DNA from: an uncultured Azospirillum sp. | GTDB taxonomy: Bacteria; Pseudomonadota; Alphaproteobacteria; RF32; CAG-239 | Assembly: GCA_900542055.1 (NCBI GenBank) | Contig: UQMA01000003.1 | Coordinates: forward strand, 11,611-75,610 | DNA length: 64,000 bases | Direction of reading: 5' to 3' | Shown here: positions 8,695 through 17,293 of the stretch, piece after piece | Position numbering within the stretch: the stretch's first letter is position 1 | Layout: every line of letters begins with the position of its first letter | The notes under the pieces: generated by a model | Databases searched by the model: none | Seen by the model: the letters and a program-made list of their open reading frames with translations, nothing else | Told to the model about the DNA's origin: nothing | Program-made: the position numbers and the translations under genes

Positions 8695-9273
8695 ATGAAA
8701 CCGCTGAAATCTTCCCTTTTTAATATGATTACGGCTATGCTGGTTGTTTCAATCTGTTCGGCAACGGCTATCGGATATGTTTATCAACTGACTGAAAAAC
8801 CAATAGCCGTTTCAAAAAAACAAAAAACTTTGAATGCCATAAAGGAAATGGTCGGAAATTTTAACAATAACCCTTTTGAAGAAAAAACACTGCTTTCTGA
8901 CGGGCAAACCGAATTATACCCTGCCCGACAAGACGGAATTATAACCGCAGTTGCCATAAAAACATACAGCAAAAACGGCTTTGGCGGAAAAATTGAATTA
9001 ATCGTCGGAATTTCAATAGACGGAACATTGAACGGCTATAAAATAATCGAACAAAACGAAACCCCAGGGCTGGGTTCTAAAATCACGGAAAATAAATTTA
9101 AAAATCAATTTTACGGACTGAACGCCCATAACGACAATAATCTTGAACTAAGCAAAGACGGCGGCGAAATTGATGCCATAACCGGCGCTACAATCAGTTC
9201 CCGTGCAGTGGTCGAAGCTGTAAAAAAAGCTATGGAAGCTTATAATCGTTTTGTAGGAGCTCAAAATGAATAA
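8695..9273 (+). CDS. rnfG: Rnf electron transport complex subunit G
   Basis: A 192-residue protein with one N-terminal membrane helix (about 12-30) and a periplasmic FMN-binding domain. The flavinylation motif TGATISS lies at residues 163-169, so Thr166 is the expected ApbE-modified residue. A GFGGKI...GLGSKI pattern typical of FMN-bind domains is also present. It passes electrons on the periplasmic side between RnfD and the RnfA/E core. It sits tightly between rnfD and rnfE and overlaps rnfE by eight bases. Confidence 0.95.
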   Translation: MKPLKSSLFNMITAMLVVSICSATAIGYVYQLTEKPIAVSKKQKTLNAIKEMVGNFNNNPFEEKTLLSDGQTELYPARQDGIITAVAIKTYSKNGFGGKIELIVGISIDGTLNGYKIIEQNETPGLGSKITENKFKNQFYGLNAHNDNNLELSKDGGEIDAITGATISSRAVVEAVKKAMEAYNRFVGAQNE

Positions 9274-9865
9274 CCAAAGTTTGAACAATTTTACCAAAGG
9301 AATTTTTAAAGAAAATCCCGTTTTTGTTATGATGCTCGGCATGTGTCCGACTTTGGGCGTTACAACCTCAATGTCAAACGGCATCGGCATGGGATTGGCC
9401 ACGCTGTTTGTGCTGATTATGTCAAATCTTGCCATTTCGCTCGTAAAAAACTTAATTCCCGCAATGGTAAGAATCCCCTGCTATATTGTAATCATTGCTT
9501 CTTTTGTCACCATTATCAGCCTGCTTATGGAAGCCTATTTGCCCGAAATACACGCCAAACTTGGAATTTATATTCCGTTGATTGTCGTTAACTGCATTAT
9601 TTTGGGGCGCGCCGAAGCTTTTGCTTCCAAAAACGGACTTTGGCAATCTTTTCTTGACGCTTTAGGCATGGGAATAGGTTTTACTTTTGCCTTATCGCTG
9701 CTTGGAGCCATTCGTGAAATTTTAGGCGCTGGTTCTATTATGGGGTGGAATTTTATCGGCGACAGCGGCTATCCCGTATTGTTGTTTATTATGCCTCCGG
9801 GAGCTTTTTTAGCTTTAGCCGGATTAATTATGTTTTTCAATAAAGTCACCGGAGCAAACAAATGA
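9266..9865 (+). CDS. rnfE: Rnf electron transport complex subunit E
   Basis: A 199-residue six-helix membrane protein of the RnfA/RnfE family. The typical N-terminal KENPVFVMMLGMCPTLGVT element contains the Cys that, with its partner in RnfA, holds the membrane-embedded iron-sulfur cluster. A second conserved segment (IVVNCIILGRAEAFA) carries another Cys. The gene overlaps rnfG upstream and rnfA downstream by a few bases each. RnfE and RnfA form the inverted pseudo-symmetric ion-translocating core. Confidence 0.95.
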   Translation: MNNQSLNNFTKGIFKENPVFVMMLGMCPTLGVTTSMSNGIGMGLATLFVLIMSNLAISLVKNLIPAMVRIPCYIVIIASFVTIISLLMEAYLPEIHAKLGIYIPLIVVNCIILGRAEAFASKNGLWQSFLDALGMGIGFTFALSLLGAIREILGAGSIMGWNFIGDSGYPVLLFIMPPGAFLALAGLIMFFNKVTGANK

Positions 9866-10443
9866 ATTTGACAATGCTTTTTATCTCGGCCATTTTAGTA
9901 AACAACATTATTCTTTCGCAATTTCTTGGAATATGCCCTTTTCTCGGCGTTTCAAAAAAAATATCGACTGCTGCCGGCATGGGATTGGCTGTAATGTTTG
10001 TTATGACATTGTCAGGAATAGCCACCTGGCTGGTCTATTATAAACTGCTGGTTCCTCATCATCTTGAGTTTATGAACACGGTTGTATTTATTTTGGTTAT
10101 TGCCTCATTGGTGCAAATGGTCGAAATCATCATAAAAAAATCATCACCGGCTCTCTATCAGGCATTAGGAATTTACTTGCCGCTAATCACCACCAATTGC
10201 GCGGTTTTGGGTATTGCCATTTTATCCATACAAAAAGAATACAACCTGATTTATGCCGTATGTTTCAATTTGGCAAACGCTATGGGATTCACTCTGGCTA
10301 TTGTCTTGTTTGCCGGAATGCGCGAACGCATTAACGCTTCTGCGTCCTGCTTGCCCAAAGCCGTGCGGGGAGCTCCGATTGTATTGATTACCGCTGCTTT
10401 GCTTTCATTGGCATTTATGGGATTTTCGGGCATCGGAAGATAA
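9862..10443 (+). CDS. rnfA: Rnf electron transport complex subunit A
   Basis: The 193-residue partner of RnfE, homologous to it, with six membrane helices. Conserved Cys-containing segments are QFLGICPFLGVSKK near the N-terminus and ITTNCAVLGIAI in the middle. It begins inside the rnfE stop region (four-base overlap) and is the last gene of the operon; a strong intrinsic terminator lies eleven bases after its stop. Gene order rnfB-C-D-G-E-A differs from the enterobacterial order A-B-C-D-G-E in placing A at the end, as in the acetogen-type rnfCDGEAB cluster except for the position of B. Confidence 0.95.
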   Translation: MNLTMLFISAILVNNIILSQFLGICPFLGVSKKISTAAGMGLAVMFVMTLSGIATWLVYYKLLVPHHLEFMNTVVFILVIASLVQMVEIIIKKSSPALYQALGIYLPLITTNCAVLGIAILSIQKEYNLIYAVCFNLANAMGFTLAIVLFAGMRERINASASCLPKAVRGAPIVLITAALLSLAFMGFSGIGR

Positions 10444-10453
10444 CTCAGGCTTC

Positions 10454-10483
10454 AAAATCTCCTCAAAATGAGGAGATTTTTTT
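10454..10483 (+). terminator. Intrinsic terminator after rnfA
   Basis: A perfect ten-base inverted repeat, AAATCTCCTC and GAGGAGATTT, has a five-base loop and is followed by a seven-T run on the plus strand. It ends the apbE-rnf operon. The res gene ends at the distal edge of the same hairpin on the minus strand, where the structure may also act. Confidence 0.9.
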
Positions 10484-12707
10484 ATATCTGCACTTCTGAT
10501 AAAGTTTTAAGCAAATCACTTGCATTCAAAGCATTCAGCTCATTTGTAAAACGCTTTTTATCATAAAATACGGTATTTCTGATTGTATTTTTATCATCAA
10601 CCTGCCAAACGGCTATCGCTAAATTTGGTAAAAACAAATTTTCTTCCAAATTGTCAAAATAATCGGCATAAGCTTTTTTGAGCTGTTCGGTCTTGTTAGG
10701 ATTAATATCTTTTATTCCCTTAACTTCTATATAAAGCAAAAAATTGTTTTTGAATTTGATAATAAAATCGAAATAACTCTTTTTGACATTGAAAACATCA
10801 TCTATATATTCGCCGAAAATTGTTGATGTCGGCTGATTTTTCGCCCAAATTTTAATTTTATCGCTATCCTCGGCAAACTTATAAATCAAATTAAAAACCG
10901 CGCGCTCAGGATTTGAGTCCAAAGGCTGACGGTTGCCGTCAATCATATCGTCTTTGTTTATATCAAACAAATATTCTCTTGAAACACGTTCATCGAGCAC
11001 ACTTTTATCATACAGCTGCACATACGATTTAGGGTCATAGCGCTGCTCGCTGATTTTATAAACAGGCTTCATATTTCTGGATTGTGACAATATTTGGCTT
11101 AAATCAGATTTAAATTGCAAAAACAAACGATTAAAAACAAATTCTTCTTGTATTTTCTCTTGTTTGCAAAAATTGACAACTTCCGTTTTAATAACATCAT
11201 ACAGTCGGCTGTTAGATGCCAGCAGCCTTTTATAATCACGCAAAAAAATAAAAGGATTTGTGACCAGCGCATAAATTTCATTGCCTCCGGCTTTGCTTAA
11301 AATTCTTTTGTACGCGGTATGATTGTCAATAAAAACATCATCTATCGCTTGTTTGATATAATTTTTGTTTTTATTCAGCCATTTTTTCAAATTTTCACAA
11401 AATTCTTTAGATGAAACAGAATGTTCAATGCTTTTTCGGTTTGCAATATCAATTGATAAAAACGTTTCGCTGCAATGCTTGTCCTTAACCGTTGAAACAT
11501 ACATTTTAGCGCAGTTGTCATCGGCATTCTCCGCATTTGAATAAACATAATATTTGTCGGTTACGGGATTTTTTTCCAAATTAGGATAAGGATTGCGTTT
11601 AATTCTGCCTATGGTTTGAATATTTAAGGCCTGTGAAGAAACTTTGCGCAGCTGCACCAACATACAGGCGCGCGGAATATCCCAACCGGTTGACGGACCT
11701 ATTTTGAAAATAACCGCATCTATATCGCTGTTGTTTTGGGTTATATCGTCCAAACTGAAATCACTTAGATAAACTCTGTCCGAATTTTTGTCGCCATTGC
11801 CGAAATATTGCGCCCAAGAGATATTGTGAATTTGCAAAACCTTCTTTATTCTGTTTAGATTTTCAGCAAATTCCAATGCTTTAACTTTATCGCTCGCCGA
11901 ATCATTATCAACCTGAATAAGCATTGCCGGACGGATACCGACATTTAATTCTGCATATTCTCGCTTTATATTCTTAAATTTGGCAACAGCGTCTTCTAAA
12001 ACTTCATCATCTTTCAAATCTTTATTCAACAAAGGAACAGCCCTTGTTTTTAACAAATATTTCCCATCGTTCAAAACAGGATTGTTCAATTCGCTTTCTT
12101 TCAGTTCCACGCGGTTGGGATTACTCTTGTCAGGAGTTGCCGTCATTTTCAGCAAAAAAGAAGCATTTTCGCTCATCAATTTTTCAAAATTTTGCGAATA
12201 GTTGCTGTTATCGGCTTTTTCTCCGCCGATATGCGCTTCATCTCTGATGTATATAAGTTTATATCCCTTATCAACCGCCGACAAAACAAAATCATCAATA
12301 ATACCGCATTCCGACAAAATCCGTCCTTTACCGAAAGAGGCTTTGCCAAATATATAAACCTTGTTTTGTTGCGGTATAATTTTATTTATGCTTTCAATTT
12401 TATCGCTCTTTGACAAAGACGGCGACTGCACATACTCAACCTCAAATTTTGAAAAAGGCAAATCAACTTTATATTTATTAATTTTCTGTTCAAAGAAAAA
12501 CGGCAAAGAAGATGATGACGGCGTTGCAATAACAAAAACAAATTTCTCGCCGTTATTATTCTCTATCATTTTTGATATAAAATACGAAGCCATCAAAGTT
12601 TTGCCGGAACCAGTAGGCGCCTTAAACTCGCAAAACACTTTTTGACAAGGATTATACAAATCCAATATTGCTTCAACCGTTGTTTTTTGCAGAGAAGTCA
12701 GTTCCAT
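10482..12707 (-). CDS. res: Type III restriction enzyme, Res subunit
   Basis: A 741-residue superfamily-2 helicase with a C-terminal nuclease. The Walker A motif PTGSGKT is at residues 31-37 and DEAH at 156-159. Helicase motif VI-like QTIGRIKRNP lies in the second RecA domain. Near the C-terminus YFDFIIKF followed by LYIEVKG matches the PD-(D/E)xK nuclease core of Res. It should cut DNA after ATP-dependent communication between two unmethylated sites, in complex with Mod. It is shorter than EcoP-type Res (about 970 residues) but all key motifs remain. Its start lies three bases after the mod stop, with an AGAGGA site, so the pair is an operon. Confidence 0.9.
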   Translation of the reverse strand: MELTSLQKTTVEAILDLYNPCQKVFCEFKAPTGSGKTLMASYFISKMIENNNGEKFVFVIATPSSSSLPFFFEQKINKYKVDLPFSKFEVEYVQSPSLSKSDKIESINKIIPQQNKVYIFGKASFGKGRILSECGIIDDFVLSAVDKGYKLIYIRDEAHIGGEKADNSNYSQNFEKLMSENASFLLKMTATPDKSNPNRVELKESELNNPVLNDGKYLLKTRAVPLLNKDLKDDEVLEDAVAKFKNIKREYAELNVGIRPAMLIQVDNDSASDKVKALEFAENLNRIKKVLQIHNISWAQYFGNGDKNSDRVYLSDFSLDDITQNNSDIDAVIFKIGPSTGWDIPRACMLVQLRKVSSQALNIQTIGRIKRNPYPNLEKNPVTDKYYVYSNAENADDNCAKMYVSTVKDKHCSETFLSIDIANRKSIEHSVSSKEFCENLKKWLNKNKNYIKQAIDDVFIDNHTAYKRILSKAGGNEIYALVTNPFIFLRDYKRLLASNSRLYDVIKTEVVNFCKQEKIQEEFVFNRLFLQFKSDLSQILSQSRNMKPVYKISEQRYDPKSYVQLYDKSVLDERVSREYLFDINKDDMIDGNRQPLDSNPERAVFNLIYKFAEDSDKIKIWAKNQPTSTIFGEYIDDVFNVKKSYFDFIIKFKNNFLLYIEVKGIKDINPNKTEQLKKAYADYFDNLEENLFLPNLAIAVWQVDDKNTIRNTVFYDKKRFTNELNALNASDLLKTLSEVQI

Positions 12708-12710
12708 TGT

Positions 12711-14348
12711 TTAGTCCTCTTGTTTGTACGGACACAATGCCGACAACTCGTTATAAACGTCAAAATCATTTGAATAATCGTAATTTTCGTTTATTTTTTC
12801 AAACTCTTTCTTGGCAAACTCTTTGATTTTTTCCGCTTTATCCAAATCATTCAAAGTCAGAGGCTCATACTCAAGCTTAAAAACCCTAACACTGTTATCA
12901 GACAGATAAGCTTTGTCTTTACTGTAAGTCCATTCAAAACTTTCTCCTTTGCTGCCTTTTCCGGTAATAACCCGATAAAGCCTTTCTCGGGTTATGTTTT
13001 CGCCGATACCGTTTTCATTATTCGTAACCAAAATAAACTTGCGTTTTCCTCCATCTTCGGCATTCAGCTCCATAACCGCCTGCCCTGTTGTTCCCGAACC
13101 GGCAAAAAAGTCTAACACTGTGGCGTTTGGATTATTTAAAAAAATAGATAATAAATATTTAATCAATGGCACAGGTTTTGGATATTCAAACACTTTATTT
13201 CCACTAAATATCAGTTTTAATTCTAATCCACCTATTTCTGTTCTACCTATATCTGCGTTTATTATACTAAAAGGTAACTTTCCTTTTTCCTCAAAATCAT
13301 AAACTTTTTTATGCAATTTCCATTCGTCTGATATTTTTTTTACAGACAATTTATCGCGTTTAGCTATCATCGTTTCCCGACTCCAAGTCCAACGCCCCAA
13401 AACACCAGCTGTCTGAAATGGAATTATTTTTACATATCCATATTGATTGTTATACTCCTTATCAATCAATATATCCTTATTTTCAGGATTGTAATAAACT
13501 GGAAAATGCAAACTAGGAACATCTTCTTTTTTGCCTCCAATACCTCTCTTCCATAATCTTTCAACATAATATTTTCCTATATTGTCTTCTTCTTTATACC
13601 TACTTTTAATTTCTTCTAATGACCTTTTTTGAACTAACTTAACATTTGCATATATTTTTGCATAACATAAACAATAAGAGTGTTGGACAGAAATATTTAC
13701 AGAACTTTGAGTACCGGCAGGAGCTGAAACAACAATAAGATTCCCCACAAAATTATTTTCGCCGAATATCGTATCGCACAGCACTTTTAAATAAGCTTGT
13801 TCAGAGTCGTCTATAGAAATAAAAATCACTCCGTTATCGCTTAGCAAACGGCGCGCCATTTTCAACCGCTCGTTCATCAAATTCAGCCAGCCATCACGGG
13901 TAAATTTATCCCGATAGACAAATTTTGAGGCTTTTACTTCCTCTTTATAGTCATTTCCGTCTTTTTGAGTAGATTCAGTGTTGTAAGGCGGATCAATATA
14001 TATAATATCAATAAGCCCTTTGCCGTTTTTATCTATATAAGCAGCGCACAGATTCTTCAAAGCGTCATAATTTTCGCCGATAATCAGTTTATGCTCCAAA
14101 CGGTTTAGCTCATTAACCGCAATATTCAACTTTGTGTTTTCTTTAACAGTAACCACACAGTTATGATTGACTTCAGGCGCTTCATCAAACACAAAACCGG
14201 TTTTTACCCTTTGCGTAATAAAGCCATAAACTTCATCCAAATCTTTTTCAGGCACTGTTTTCAAAATTTCTTTGGCAAGCTGTTTTTGCTCTTTATTATA
14301 AGAAGAATCTGGTATTTTATCTATTTTAGCCAAATAATCATCACGCAT
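12711..14348 (-). CDS. mod: Type III DNA adenine methyltransferase, Mod subunit
   Basis: I take the ATG at 14348 (MRDDYLAK), with a GGGGA site seven bases upstream, giving 545 residues. A longer frame exists back to 14411 but it runs through a terminator hairpin. Motif IV DPPY is at residues 119-122 and the AdoMet motif FAGSGT at 415-420, in the order typical of beta-class N6-adenine methyltransferases. The roughly 290 residues between them form the target-recognition region. Mod methylates one strand of an asymmetric site and gives specificity to Res encoded just downstream. I see no long simple repeat in the gene that would indicate phase variation. Confidence 0.9.
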   Translation of the reverse strand: MRDDYLAKIDKIPDSSYNKEQKQLAKEILKTVPEKDLDEVYGFITQRVKTGFVFDEAPEVNHNCVVTVKENTKLNIAVNELNRLEHKLIIGENYDALKNLCAAYIDKNGKGLIDIIYIDPPYNTESTQKDGNDYKEEVKASKFVYRDKFTRDGWLNLMNERLKMARRLLSDNGVIFISIDDSEQAYLKVLCDTIFGENNFVGNLIVVSAPAGTQSSVNISVQHSYCLCYAKIYANVKLVQKRSLEEIKSRYKEEDNIGKYYVERLWKRGIGGKKEDVPSLHFPVYYNPENKDILIDKEYNNQYGYVKIIPFQTAGVLGRWTWSRETMIAKRDKLSVKKISDEWKLHKKVYDFEEKGKLPFSIINADIGRTEIGGLELKLIFSGNKVFEYPKPVPLIKYLLSIFLNNPNATVLDFFAGSGTTGQAVMELNAEDGGKRKFILVTNNENGIGENITRERLYRVITGKGSKGESFEWTYSKDKAYLSDNSVRVFKLEYEPLTLNDLDKAEKIKEFAKKEFEKINENYDYSNDFDVYNELSALCPYKQED

Positions 14349-14372
14349 AGCAACTTCCCCTGTTTCTGCAAT

Positions 14373-14395
14373 AAAAAAACCACCTGTCAAGGTGG
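14373..14395 (-). terminator. Intrinsic terminator or attenuator 25 bases before mod
   Basis: On the minus strand a CCACC-TTGACA-GGTGG hairpin is followed by seven T residues, ending 25 bases before the mod ATG. It would stop transcription coming from the structured region upstream. Because mod-res lies immediately beyond it and no better promoter is visible in the 25-base gap, it may work as an attenuator for the restriction operon. Confidence 0.75.
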
Positions 14396-14646
14396 CCGGG
14401 GAATTGAACAATCATACATTATCAGATGACCTAATAGCTTTTAAAACCACGCTTTATAAAAAGAGCGGTTTCTGGACATAGGCTAAAAGTTCCCCGACCA
14501 TATTGCTACAATCGGGGATATATTTATTGTTATCCTGACTAACAGATAACAATTTGACGATGTTACACCCTAACACCGGATAATGTAAGAGCTGTTCAAG
14601 GCTCCGCCCCCTCTCAGGAACTGACTTATGCCCTTTGCATAAGCTT
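14373..14646 (-). ncRNA. Candidate structured RNA or regulatory leader upstream of mod-res
   Basis: This stretch of about 270 bases has no plausible reading frame. On the minus strand it starts just after a TTGACA-N17-TAAAGT promoter and ends in a T7 terminator. Between these, consecutive hairpins can be read directly: CTTATGC/GCATAAG, CGGTGTTA/TAACATCG (one G-U), ATTGTTATC/GATAACAAT, CCCCGA/TCGGGG and AAACCGCT/AGCGTGGTTT. Such a series of self-complementary arms is unlikely in unconstrained spacer DNA. I could not match it to tmRNA, 6S RNA, RNase P RNA or SRP RNA by eye. It may be a free small RNA or a leader controlling the restriction genes. Confidence 0.5.
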
Positions 14647-14652
14647 GCTCAA

Positions 14653-14681
14653 ACTTTACAAAAAAGCCGCAGCAATGTCAA
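14653..14681 (-). promoter_or_regulatory. Sigma-70-type promoter of the structured RNA
   Basis: On the minus strand a perfect TTGACA (14676-14681) is separated by 17 bases from TAAAGT (14653-14658). Predicted transcription begins near 14646, at the first hairpin of the structured region. Confidence 0.6.
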
Positions 14682-14706
14682 TAACTTCTGGAACTGATAA
14701 AAACAA

Positions 14707-14743
14707 CAAAAAAGCCCCGAATGTCTGGTGACAAAACGGGGCT
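14707..14743 (-). terminator. Intrinsic terminator of the upstream transcript
   Basis: A seven-base GC-rich stem AGCCCCG/CGGGGCT is followed on the minus strand by a run of six T. It closes the transcript that would start from the promoter at 15007-15034 and separates it from the next transcription unit. Confidence 0.8.
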
Positions 14744-15034
14744 AAATGCAGCTGCAATTTATAAAATAAAAAACAAACTGAGCAACTTTATGAGACCTTA
14801 ACAAAAATATGCAAGGGATACTCGTCAGTTGCTTACACTACACTAGAACGATACAACACAAATTTAATTGTACTGCAAAGGTTCTGCTCTAATTTTAGGG
14901 AGTCCGACAATCATAATAAAAATTTTTTGGTTAATAATTCTTATATGTTATTAGGCCTTCCTCGATTTCTTATAATCATAATTAAATAATTTATAGTGTA
15001 TTTATATGTATAGCACATATATATTTTTTGTCAA
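14744..15034 (-). other. Non-coding stretch with promoter, possible small RNA
   Basis: A minus-strand promoter, TTGACA (15029-15034) with a 16-base spacer to TATACA (15007-15012), precedes about 250 bases ending at the terminator at 14707-14743. Only very short frames (12 and 16 codons) occur, none with a convincing ribosome site. It may encode a small RNA or be the remains of a gene. Together with the structured RNA it makes up the 750-base space between mod and the AsmA-like gene. Confidence 0.4.
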
Positions 15035-15044
15035 TATTTTTTAC

Positions 15045-15082
15045 AAAAAAACTTCCGTTTTTTTACAAACGGAAGTTTTTTC
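15045..15082 (-). terminator. Terminator after the AsmA-like gene
   Basis: A 13-base stem, AAAACTTCCGTTT paired with AAACGGAAGTTTT, is flanked by T runs on both strands, so it can act in both directions. It lies 23 bases past the stop of the minus-strand gene at 15105. Confidence 0.85.
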
Positions 15083-15104
15083 TGCAATCAGCACAAAACA
15101 AAAA

Positions 15105-15917
15105 TTAGAAAATGCCTTTCAATAAGCCCTGCGCTTCTTCTTTTAAACCGTCTTTCAAACCGTTTGCCGTATCGTTAACAGCTTTAATTCCGTCTGCGGC
15201 AACATCTTTAAGACCGCCTAATCCTTGATTGATAACCGTGTCATAAGATGTGCTCAAAATCTTTTTCAAAATGATGGTAACAGTTTCAACAATTCCCTTG
15301 CCTTCTGATGCTTTTTCACGGCCGATGCCTTTCAATTCGATATTCGGCAGAGGAATACCGGCTGAAGCCCCTTGTCCGGCAATGGAAGCAGCAATGTCAA
15401 TTTGACCATTATTTACATTAACCAAATCAACAGCAACTTTTTTGCCTGAAGAAGATTTTTCGTTTTTAGCCGGAGTTTTTTCGGCTTTGGTTTGGGTTGA
15501 GGTTGAAGAGGCTGTGTTTTTATTGATATTAGCCAGCAAATCAGAAACGTTGTTATTAGTTACATTCTTCAATTCGTATGTAACCTCGGGTTTGCTTATG
15601 CGAACTTTTTCTACAACGATTAAAGGCTTGGTTAAAGATTTGAGATTAACTTTAACATAAACTTCACCCAAACTCAAAATATAAGGCTGAGCATAACCTT
15701 TAGGGTTGGCAACCGTCAAGTTGCTCAATTTTACTTCGCCGTTCAGAGGCGACAGATAAAATCCGCCGAGTTTAACATCTGTTCCGGTAACTTGACTGCC
15801 GTATTTATGAACAGCATCTTTAACAATGGTTTCCAAATTGTGTGATACATAATAAACGCCGCCGGCAATTGCTCCTAAAACAACCGCCAAAGCGATATAT
15901 CTTTTTTTGATTTTCAT
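15105..15917 (-). CDS. Exported AsmA-like repeat protein
   Basis: A 270-residue protein with an N-terminal signal anchor (about 7-25) and then a segment typical of AsmA/DUF748-type periplasmic proteins: VKLGGFYLSPLNGEVKLSNLTVANPKGY, followed by VYVKVNLKSL and VEKVRISKPEV. These short beta repeats resemble the bridge-like lipid-transfer fold. A Ser/Thr/Lys-rich linker (about 135-160) separates a second similar half. The C-terminal 60 residues are a predicted amphipathic helix with KD and GLK repeats. The role is probably in the periplasm or outer-membrane homeostasis; the specific function is unknown. A GAGGTTCAA site precedes the start. Confidence 0.65.
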   Translation of the reverse strand: MKIKKRYIALAVVLGAIAGGVYYVSHNLETIVKDAVHKYGSQVTGTDVKLGGFYLSPLNGEVKLSNLTVANPKGYAQPYILSLGEVYVKVNLKSLTKPLIVVEKVRISKPEVTYELKNVTNNNVSDLLANINKNTASSTSTQTKAEKTPAKNEKSSSGKKVAVDLVNVNNGQIDIAASIAGQGASAGIPLPNIELKGIGREKASEGKGIVETVTIILKKILSTSYDTVINQGLGGLKDVAADGIKAVNDTANGLKDGLKEEAQGLLKGIF

Positions 15918-16041
15918 TTGAACCTCGTTTATATAGTTGATAACTGAATACTGTTATAAATAAATTTCATTTTTTTTCAACATTATATTTACTTGGCAAC
16001 AAGCGAATTTGTGATATACTCAATCAACAAGGAGAAAAGCC

Positions 16042-16509
16042 ATGGATTTTTATTATGGAAAACAGCAATTACGCAAATTATTTATTTTCAGCGCCACAAT
16101 CTTTTGTTTTGCACTGGTTGGAGCGCTGATTATCGGAATTCAAACTTTTTCGGGAACTTTGCTGCTCTGTTTTCCTTTTTTGTTTGTGGCTGCGTCTTTA
16201 TTTGTTTATATTTTTCCGCCCAGATTGGCAAGAATCGACAGCCGCTCAATTCAAATTGATCGCGCTGTTCCGTTGCTGTGGTGCGATGTAGTCCGCGCAC
16301 GTTTAACCTATTCAAGCTGTTTAAAATTACGTCAAATCATTGTTTTTGAATTAAAACCGCGAGTTGTTTATCCGCTTACATTTATGCAAAAAATTTGCAA
16401 ATACAGCCGTTTTACACCTTTTTCCATTCCGTTGTACGCTATGGAAAGCGGTGAACAAAAAGCAATATGCGATGAAATCAGCAAATATTGCAAATTGGAA
16501 AAAAACTAA
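16042..16509 (+). CDS. Two-helix membrane protein of unknown function
   Basis: A 155-residue protein with two closely spaced hydrophobic helices (about 15-35 and 40-60) and a cytoplasmic C-terminal domain of mainly beta character (ARIDSRSIQIDRAVPLLWCDV...). This layout is reminiscent of small bacterial PH-like domain proteins, but that is a guess from architecture only. An AAGGAGAAAAGCC site gives a firm start. Its last four bases overlap the end of the convergent flavodoxin gene. Confidence 0.6.
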   Translation: MDFYYGKQQLRKLFIFSATIFCFALVGALIIGIQTFSGTLLLCFPFLFVAASLFVYIFPPRLARIDSRSIQIDRAVPLLWCDVVRARLTYSSCLKLRQIIVFELKPRVVYPLTFMQKICKYSRFTPFSIPLYAMESGEQKAICDEISKYCKLEKN

Positions 16510-17123
16510 TCAATCAAATTTATCCAGTGGATTATTTTATTTTCAACCGCTTGATCATATTTTTCGGGCAAATTGTTAAATGAAGCCGACCTCCGCAGTT
16601 TGGCATTACGCGCCATACGGTTAAAATCAACAAAAAAGCTGCCGTAATTGCTCCCCTGAGTAGAAAAAGGAACAACTTTGCGAGCGGCAAAATCAGCTTT
16701 TTGCAAAAATGTCAACAAAGGAGCCGCCGGAGCATACCACCAAACCGGTCCGCCGACAAAAATTGTATCATACGCTGAAAAATCAGGCAATTTTTCAGCC
16801 AGTTCAGGATATTTTTCTTCCACAAGCCATTTTTTTGCCTGCATATAAAATCCGGCCGAAGATTTTATGGGTTCAGCGGTTTTGATTTCATATATATCGG
16901 CATTTGTCAATTTTGCGATTTGCTCGGCTATTTTTTTCGTGTGACCGGACAGAGAATAATAAACAACCAAAGTTTTTTCCGTTTTGGCTTTAAGTTCAGT
17001 CGGAGCTGCATATTTTGACATTTCATAAGCATTGCGCTGCGAAACACGATAAAGATGAACACAAGTGCCCAAAACAACCAATAATGCCACTATTGCCAAA
17101 ACCGAAATGGTAATTTTTAACAT
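16506..17123 (-). CDS. Membrane-anchored flavodoxin
   Basis: A 205-residue protein with an N-terminal membrane helix (4-25), a linker, and a flavodoxin domain from about residue 50. The phosphate-binding loop reads YSLSGHTKKIAEQIA, and the FMN-stacking region includes VGGPVWWYAPAAP. An STQGSNYGSF loop follows. Flavodoxins of this group (flavodoxin_4-like) are often annotated as NAD(P)H or quinone redox partners. The anchor suggests an electron carrier held at the inner membrane, though the orientation cannot be decided from the sequence. It is the only gene on its transcript as far as I can see. Confidence 0.85.
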   Translation of the reverse strand: MLKITISVLAIVALLVVLGTCVHLYRVSQRNAYEMSKYAAPTELKAKTEKTLVVYYSLSGHTKKIAEQIAKLTNADIYEIKTAEPIKSSAGFYMQAKKWLVEEKYPELAEKLPDFSAYDTIFVGGPVWWYAPAAPLLTFLQKADFAARKVVPFSTQGSNYGSFFVDFNRMARNAKLRRSASFNNLPEKYDQAVENKIIHWINLID

Positions 17124-17293
17124 ACTCTATCCTTTCTTTTTCTTTAATCTTAATAATTTTCAATATAGCGGCAATAACACAAAAATCAATTATCAGTCCT
17201 AACTTATAAAACAAAAATCTTGAAAACAAATATAAATTACCGCATAATAATACAAATTGTTATTTTTATGTTTTACTCATCAAATTATTTTAT

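Noticed and set aside
14349..14411. Longer Mod protein starting at 14411
   Set aside because: The extension reads through a terminator hairpin and has no ribosome site, whereas the ATG at 14348 follows GGGGA.
14373..15034. tmRNA, 6S RNA, RNase P RNA or SRP RNA upstream of mod
   Set aside because: No tag peptide ending in Ala-Ala, no tRNA-like end, no conserved RNase P or SRP sequence blocks could be found by eye, so only a generic structured RNA is reported.
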